Of a stretch of 64,000 bases of DNA, positions 58,193 to 64,000 are shown one piece after another. The notes beneath the pieces are model-generated. The model was not told the DNA's origin. It saw nothing but the letters and a program-made list of their open reading frames with translations, and searched no databases. Positions within the stretch are counted from its first letter, which is position 1. Each line of letters starts with the position of its first letter. Made by a program: the position numbers and the translations under genes. The stretch is taken from positions 28,637,883 to 28,701,882 of the forward strand of contig NC_088789.1 in the NCBI RefSeq assembly GCF_949628265.1, written 5' to 3'. This DNA comes from Cloeon dipterum. Taxonomy: Eukaryota > Arthropoda > Insecta > Ephemeroptera > Baetidae.

Positions 58193-59138
58193 CTGAAAAT
58201 TAAGCGCCTCGTGGACCAGATTTCGACGCACCTCATCTGTTTCAATGATCGACCTGTAGCAGGCCGCTGCTCAGTTGGTCGGTCGGGCACGTTTTTTGAC
58301 TTGACATACATGCCGGCTTTAAATATTTATTTCTTGACAAGTTCATTCAATTTAATGTGTGTAGAATTTAGCAATACAAAGTTACACTCTAATAATAAAC
58401 TAATGGTAATTGTTTATTCGTAAAAACTGCATTATTATGCTGCGGCAAGTCTCAAAGGTCTATATGAACAACCGTAATTTCATTTATGTATAAATTATTT
58501 TATGGATATAATAAAAGCTGAATCGCATTATTAAGAGATCAAACGTAAAATATTTTTAATTAAATCATCCAAATTGTATCCTTGGGAGTAATAAATAGGA
58601 TAGTGCACTCTGAAACAAATTAATTAAAAAAGAATAAGTAAACTTAAGCAAATTACTGCTAAACTCCGGTGGAACTACCCTGGCGCTACCTGAATCCAGG
58701 CAACCAAGCTGCGTGTCAATCTCAATAAACTAGAAAACCTATTAGGGGGATAAGATATCTCTGCACTGCATACCTTGAGGTTGTGCACGGGGGTCATTAT
58801 TCTGGCTGAAAATCAAGGGATTGTGTGGTCATAATTATTAAGACAAACGCGGTATTGAGGTTGAAAATGAATTTAATTGGAAAAAAGCTACACATGCTAA
58901 GGAATTGGAGAATGTACGTTGATATTTGTTCGCTTTGTTTCAATTGTAAAAAAGATGATTCACAATAATACTAATCTTCAATCTGAATATGCGCTCTTCA
59001 ATGTCCATTATTTTGTGTATAATTGAAATGAAAATCTTGGCAAATGTATACGTGTGCCGTTCAATTAATATGCAGACTTAATCTAATAACAGCCATTCAT
59101 TCTTTCAATTTTCTATAGATTATCATTCAAAATTCAGG
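58193..59138. other. Unit 2 right flank, 3' flank of LRR gene
   Basis: No gene seen. 58435-59110 is the third copy of the flank sequence at 32450 and 45085. Here it continues into an intact LRR gene, so this is likely its original setting. Confidence 0.6.
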
Positions 59139-61400
59139 TCAGTCGGACGAACGGTATGCGTCAAGCAGGTCGACGAGGCTTTCATCATCACAGCAGTCTT
59201 CATGAGTATCACCACAAACAGTGAACCTGAGGTCGTCAAGTTTTGGAAGAAACACAGACGCCTCCTTCATCAAGCACTGGATTTTTCTTAAGGGCCTATT
59301 CTTGCAAGGGATCTCAGGAATGTTAATGTGGAGTTTTTTCAACTCTTGCAAGATCTCGTGCTTGGATATCGATGACCTGAGCACCTCCAGGTCATTCCCA
59401 TCAAACTTCTCAGTCTCAATATAAGCCTCCTGCAGGCTGGGAGCAGCCGTCAAAATAAAGGCCATGAGAGGTGTCCAGTTCCTGCAAATAATAATCATTT
59501 GAGATCGAGGTAACCCAAGAAATTAAATAAAGAGACCATGTTCGACCCGATTTCCACGTAAGCTTCCGGAGTTTGGCAAATTTCACGTGGGCGCACGGCT
59601 CCCAGGGGTCCTCCACTTGAATATTGCACAGCTCAAGTTTCTTCAATTCAGGGCAAAGTTCGGAGATGCGTTTGAAGCCAATGCGGATGAGATGATCATC
59701 CTCAGGGAGCTGATGGTGATTTATATCAACAGCATGGTCATCGCCGTTATCGTAACCAAATTTCATAAATTCAGCGCGATCTTCCACGTCGAAATAGCCG
59801 TCGTCTGTCAATTCGTTGAGTAGGCTAAGAGAGCGCAAGGTTTTGCCGAGCTTGGTAAAAAGGGGTTCCACTAAACTGTTATTCACATTTTGCAGCACCA
59901 GTGTGTTGAGCTTCGTTAACTGCAGCAGCGAATCAAAACTGGGGCCCTGGTTTAGATGGTAACTAATCTGGAAACACATACAAACTGAATTAAATTCTAG
60001 AAAATTTCCAAATTTCCTAAGAGCTGAAATTTTCATTTCTTATTTTCTTTCAATCATAAAATTACTTATACCCCAAAAATGAGTTCAGTAAACCTCCAGA
60101 GAAACGCATATTTGTTTCTTTTTAATCTTTGCTGACGTTTCTACACCGATTTTTTGTTCTCAAACAAATTTAAAAAACCATTTTGGTATTATAAACATAT
60201 AAAATAAGCGTAAAATGCAAACACTGCTCGCGACATCTATTTATAGCGGCTTAATTTTACTAACTTGGTCAAAGAAATAAATAAAATTTAAGATTTCAAT
60301 CAGCCAACACCAAAAGATGGCATTTAAATTTACCCGCAGATGAGTGATATTTGGGTATTTGACATGCAATTCATTTTCAGCTGCAACATGGATGCCATAG
60401 TTAAAGAATCGGCGCAGATTCGTGGGTGGTGCATCATCGCTCTCATCCTCAAGAAGTGGGATTTCATCAAAGGAAAGCCTGAATACCTCCGGCTCAAAAA
60501 AGACGTCGAGGTGTGGGAAATGTTCCTTGAGCAAACGATCAACCGAGCTTGAATTGCACGAGAGCACTCTCAGATGGCACAGGTCTGTCTTTGCCTGCTC
60601 AAAATCCACCCGGCGGTCCTCTTTAAACGTCGTCCAAAAGGCATAGCAGTCCAGGACTTGTAGGTTGGGCAACGCTCTGCACAGCTGTAGCAATTGATTC
60701 CAGTTCGTTGGAATTTTACAAGCCTGCAGCTTTTTCAGGTACGGTAACTTGGCCAACGCATTCATCTCTTGCTCGGTAAAGTAGCCATGATCATAGACAT
60801 AGCGGAAGCATTTGAACATGAGTTCTTCAACGTTTGGAGCTAAATCAGCAATCCAGTTCAGCACCTTCGCAACAATTAGATTACACAGAAATAAATATAC
60901 AGCTGCAGAATTGAATTTCAAGTTCAAACCTGTTCCAAAATCTTTTTACTCTTGTTTTGAATATATTCGTTGGGACAGATGGAGCACAAACCCATCAGAT
61001 CTAGCTTTCTTGTCGACGTGCTGAGCAGAAAAGGTAAAAATTTCATGACTTTGTCAAAGTTTGCTGCATTTTCCTCGTCCTCTTTCGATCTCTTAATCCG
61101 TTTCAGCAGTTCTTGCAGAACTCTGTCCCTCATCTCTGGAGCTGCAAAATAAAAATTTAATAATAATAATTGTCGTGTGGAAGAAAATTAGCGATTTTTC
61201 TTACATAATCGAGACACAAGCATGTGCAAGGCACGATTTTTCGGGTCTTTAATCGTGTCGTCATCTACGTAGACGTCATAGCAATCGAGGTTCCTAGCAA
61301 CGCTGAAGGTGGCAATTTGCAGCAGACTTTGGTACCTTCTCAAGCTCCGCAACCTGATTTTGGCCATTTCGACCAATTGTAAACTTGTCAAGTTGTCCAT
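59139..61400 (-). CDS. Leucine-rich-repeat protein
   Basis: Five exons, 61205-61400, 60930-61141, 60334-60864, 59537-59967 and 59139-59481, join to 1713 nt (570 aa) with all junctions in frame. The N-terminus (MDNLTSLQLVEMAKIRLRSL) and following helical part contain no clear F-box. From about residue 140 irregular LRRs appear: LPYLKKLQACKIP, LPNLQVLDCYAFW, LNTLVLQNVNNS, CPELKKLELCNIQ. Similar architectures occur in FBXL-like proteins that pick substrates for ubiquitin ligases, but the missing F-box leaves the role open. The C-terminus is ESLVDLLDAYRSSD. Fragments of a relative lie in both tandem units. Confidence 0.85.
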
Positions 61401-62794
61401 GGTACGCCAGGCGCTTTTCTTCTTGCCTCGCAGTTTCGCGACTACCAGCTCACAAGAACGAAGAATAAATTTATTGTTAGTACTATCCGTACTATCAACG
61501 AAGAGGAAGTGGGCGTGGTTAGTAGCAGAGACAGAGAGATGAAGATTCAGTGGGACAGTTGTGCGACGAGGAGTTAAAAAGATGATTACATCTTAATTAG
61601 TTTTCATACCAATCAGTGAAATCGTTAAAATCTCATTTTTTAATTCTAATAAAATAGATGAAAACTGTAAGATGAATATTTATAAAGCATATAATATTAT
61701 TATTTAAAGCAGGTTTCGTGTTTACTCATGGAACTCCTATTGCTACTCCTCTTGCTGATTAAGGAGAGTGATGATGCATGCATCATGCATCATGCATAGA
61801 TAACAGTCAACGAGTCATGTCACAGGTCGCAGGCACAGAAGCACAGAACGGCAGGAAAATGAAAGCGCGAAGCCAAGCGAGTGTACTGTAGCTCGCATTA
61901 TTATTAGTTGTTGTCGTGTTCCCGTAATTATAAAATCATAGAAATCAACATTTTTTAAAACATTTTTGAGCTGCGCCTTGGGTCTGCAGGTGTGCGCTGG
62001 AGTGCAGCCGATGGGGCGCGAGTGTGCCGCTGCTGCTAAAGCTGCCTGAGTGCCTGCTGGCCTGCTGCATCGCTGGAGGGAAAAGCCGTTTTCCGTCTGT
62101 TCTCGCCGCTCTACAGCTAACTCGTCAGCCATCATTTTGTCCGAAAGGTATTATTAGGCAAAGGCAGTCGACAATAATTATTACTGTTAAATTTTTTTAA
62201 TAAGAGAAATATAAAAAATAATCAAACCTTTGTGGTAAAATAAACCGTATCTTCAAACCAAAAGCAAGCTAAAAGTCATTTAACTGAAGAATTTGAATAT
62301 ATTTGTGTGCAATGCAACAGTTTGAAAATTTAATATCGTTATGTAAGACAATTGCAATCAAAAATTATCCCGTAATTCATTGAAATATCAATATTTTATT
62401 TATTTGAATAAGATTCATTCATGAGAACAATAATTAAGCGTTTTCAATGCATAAGATTAGAGAAATTAACATTAAGCATTATTATTTTTTAAAGTAGTAC
62501 ATCAATTTGAAGTTTATCAAGTCAAATATTTTTATAAAGGTGAGTGATGAAGAAAATAAAACCTTTACATAAAAATCAGGGTTCGCCGATTCAACAATTT
62601 GCAAAAATGTTCCACAGTATAAACAGCTGGAAAAACACAATTTTTGGATTTTTCCTTTTGTGCAAATCGCTAATTTTGGTCATCCATCGTGAGAATTTTT
62701 TACCTTCAATAAAAATGCTATGTTTCAGAAAAATGCAGAAAAAACAGTGGTCCTTTCCAGAAAAATGTGTGTTTTGGCGTACCCTGATAAAAAT
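61401..62794. other. Intergenic region upstream of LRR gene and downstream of ankyrin gene
   Basis: Probably holds the LRR gene promoter (61401-61600). A short repeat GATGCATGCATCATGCATCA occurs near 61773. An open frame on - at 61815-62135 has no recognisable domain. No RNA gene seen. Confidence 0.5.
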
Positions 62795-64000
62795 TCAGTG
62801 CAAGCGGATTAATCTGCGTAGCAGTCCTCGCCTCTTTTTCACATTGAGCGTCTTGAAGTAGAGTTTCATGTCATAGCAGCACCTTTTTGAAGCAATGTCC
62901 ATGACGGATTTGCCTTTGGAGGTCAGCGCCATAGGGTCGACGCCCTGCTTCACCAGCCACTTGCACATTTCTACGTCGGCGTACTCCGCTGCGAGGTGCA
63001 GCACGCTTTTCTCTTGAAGCCCGAGTTCGTTAATCAGCTCCGGATTCAGTGAGTGCACATACTTGGCACCTTCCAAGCAATTATGCCGAACGCAGAAGTG
63101 CATCAGATTGATTTTTTCTCCGAGAAGGCGGACGTCCGCTTTGGCACCGAGGTTGACCAATTCGCGAGCCGTGTCCAAGTTCCTGTTGAGCAGGGCGAAG
63201 TGCAGCGGGCTCAGCTCGAATTCGTTCCCGCTGTTGAGGGGCACTTTTAGTTTAATGAGGTACTGCACGATCTCAACTCCGTGCTTCTTGTTCTTCGCCG
63301 CCATGTGGAGTGGGCTGGCGCCTGTCTTCATGTAAAATTTGAACACGTCTTCGTCCAGCAGGAACAGCCACTGGCACATGTCCACATCGGCGTACTCGGC
63401 TGCTATGTGAGCCGCATTCCTGCCTTTCGAATCTCGAGCTTTGATCTGCTTGGGTTTGTGCTTGAACACCAGCTTGGCACCCTCGAGGTAGTTCTCCTTG
63501 ATGCAGAACTGGAGCAGGTTCAACCCTTGGAACTCGACCGTCAGGTCTACCTCCTGCTTGATCAACTCGTCCGCCACGACCAGGTTTCTCAGCCTCAGGG
63601 CGAAGTGGATGGGCGCCTGTCCGTCTCCAGTCACCTTGTTCCGGTCCATGTCTAAGCCGATCAGGTACCGGACCATCTGCCTCCTCTCCGTCTCGTTGTC
63701 TGCGTTCGTCGTATTGTAGGCGATGAAGTGCAGGGCGTTGGCCCTGTAGAGGTCGTCGTCCACGGCGTACTTGTTGACGTCCCTCTTGGCCAGCCACTGC
63801 AGCATCTCGAGGTCGGCGTGCATGGCGGCGTGGTGGAAGGCCGTGGTGCCGCTCTTGTTGGATTCGTGCACCATCTTCTTGTCCTTCCTGTGCACCAGTT
63901 TCGCGCCTTCGAGGTCGTTGTTTTTGACGCAGAAGTGCAGCACGTTGGCCACGGTTCCCATCTTGATGCGCGTTTCGGCGCCGAGCCTGAACAGCTCCAT
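62795..64000 (-). CDS. Ankyrin-repeat protein, long exon (runs to window edge)
   Basis: An open frame of 401 codons ends at 62795. The ATG at 63998-64000 is the last triplet of the window, so the true start may lie beyond it. About ten ankyrin repeats fill the protein (GTTAFHHAAMHADLEMLQWL, GRNAAHIAAEYADVDMCQWL, SVLHLAAEYADVEMCKWL). A higher-order period of about 130-147 aa is visible: VLHFCVKNNDLEGAKLVH, LLQFCIKENYLEGAKLVF and LMHFCVRHNCLEGAKYVH each open a set of three or four repeats. No membrane segment or other domain. The C-terminus is Lys/Arg-rich (KKRRGLLRRLIRLH). Function is not predictable beyond protein binding. Confidence 0.85.
   Translation of the reverse strand: MELFRLGAETRIKMGTVANVLHFCVKNNDLEGAKLVHRKDKKMVHESNKSGTTAFHHAAMHADLEMLQWLAKRDVNKYAVDDDLYRANALHFIAYNTTNADNETERRQMVRYLIGLDMDRNKVTGDGQAPIHFALRLRNLVVADELIKQEVDLTVEFQGLNLLQFCIKENYLEGAKLVFKHKPKQIKARDSKGRNAAHIAAEYADVDMCQWLFLLDEDVFKFYMKTGASPLHMAAKNKKHGVEIVQYLIKLKVPLNSGNEFELSPLHFALLNRNLDTARELVNLGAKADVRLLGEKINLMHFCVRHNCLEGAKYVHSLNPELINELGLQEKSVLHLAAEYADVEMCKWLVKQGVDPMALTSKGKSVMDIASKRCCYDMKLYFKTLNVKKRRGLLRRLIRLH

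Larger units (their letters stand above)
45085..59110. repeat. Tandem segmental duplication, unit 2
   Basis: Direct repeat of 32450-45760, sharing the boundary sequence at 45085-45760. Unit 2 has an extra 1.1-kb unique stretch (45768-46840), a 785-bp insertion (47249-48033) and an extra stretch of about 715 bp (54271-54985). Confidence 0.9.

Noticed and set aside
1-64000. tRNA, rRNA or CRISPR arrays
   Set aside because: No cloverleaf with conserved A and B boxes, no rRNA core, and no regular repeat-spacer array was recognised.

Overview
This looks like insect nuclear DNA. Genes have many short AT-rich introns with normal GT-AG sites. The main gene is an Argonaute-2-type siRNA effector with a glutamine-rich N-terminus. 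The flanks carry LRR, BTB-BACK and ankyrin genes, MITE-like foldback elements and microsatellites. I cannot fix the insect order from sequence alone.

Region 1 (about 0.95-23.1 kb) is a large inverted duplication. The left arm (about 947-9574) carries a complete 20-exon AGO2 gene on + whose exons join without a break into 982 codons. The right arm (about 14546-22902) carries a tail-to-tail second copy on -. That copy has lost its start codon, one splice acceptor and one exon, and has a frameshift, so I call it a pseudogene although its PIWI exons are nearly perfect. The 5-kb loop holds a 5'-truncated ankyrin gene and an intact three-exon zinc-finger gene whose C-terminal domain faintly resembles Ulp1/C48 proteases. 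Read-through across the loop would give an RNA with a stem of about 8 kb made of AGO2 sequence, a possible substrate for the pathway AGO2 itself serves.

Region 2 (23.1-32.3 kb) starts with a 2.2-kb GC-rich non-coding block. It is followed by an unrecognised 324-aa gene of seven exons, all introns in phase 1, with two duplicated exons. Its introns are filled with foldback elements, a TA palindrome, a cluster of seven CACGTG boxes and a GGCGTCACGCGTCACGG-type minisatellite.

Region 3 (32.4-59.1 kb) is a direct tandem duplication of a unit of about 13 kb. Each unit holds, in order, an AGO2 promoter plus first coding exon, a degraded gene of unknown family ending in a MYND-type zinc finger, scraps of an LRR gene, an intact BTB-BACK gene on -, and two exons of the ankyrin gene on -. 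In unit 1 an AGO2 exon-2-like glutamine-rich exon follows the MYND exon, so the foreign gene appears to sit inside intron 1 of an older AGO2 copy. A 785-bp hAT-type element with an 8-bp target duplication sits in unit 2, and its empty site is in unit 1.

Region 4 (59.1-64 kb) holds an intact five-exon LRR gene on - (570 aa) and a large ankyrin-repeat exon on - running to the window edge.

Overall, the window records repeated copying of an AGO2 locus, with one apparently working gene, one dying inverted copy and two captured promoters.
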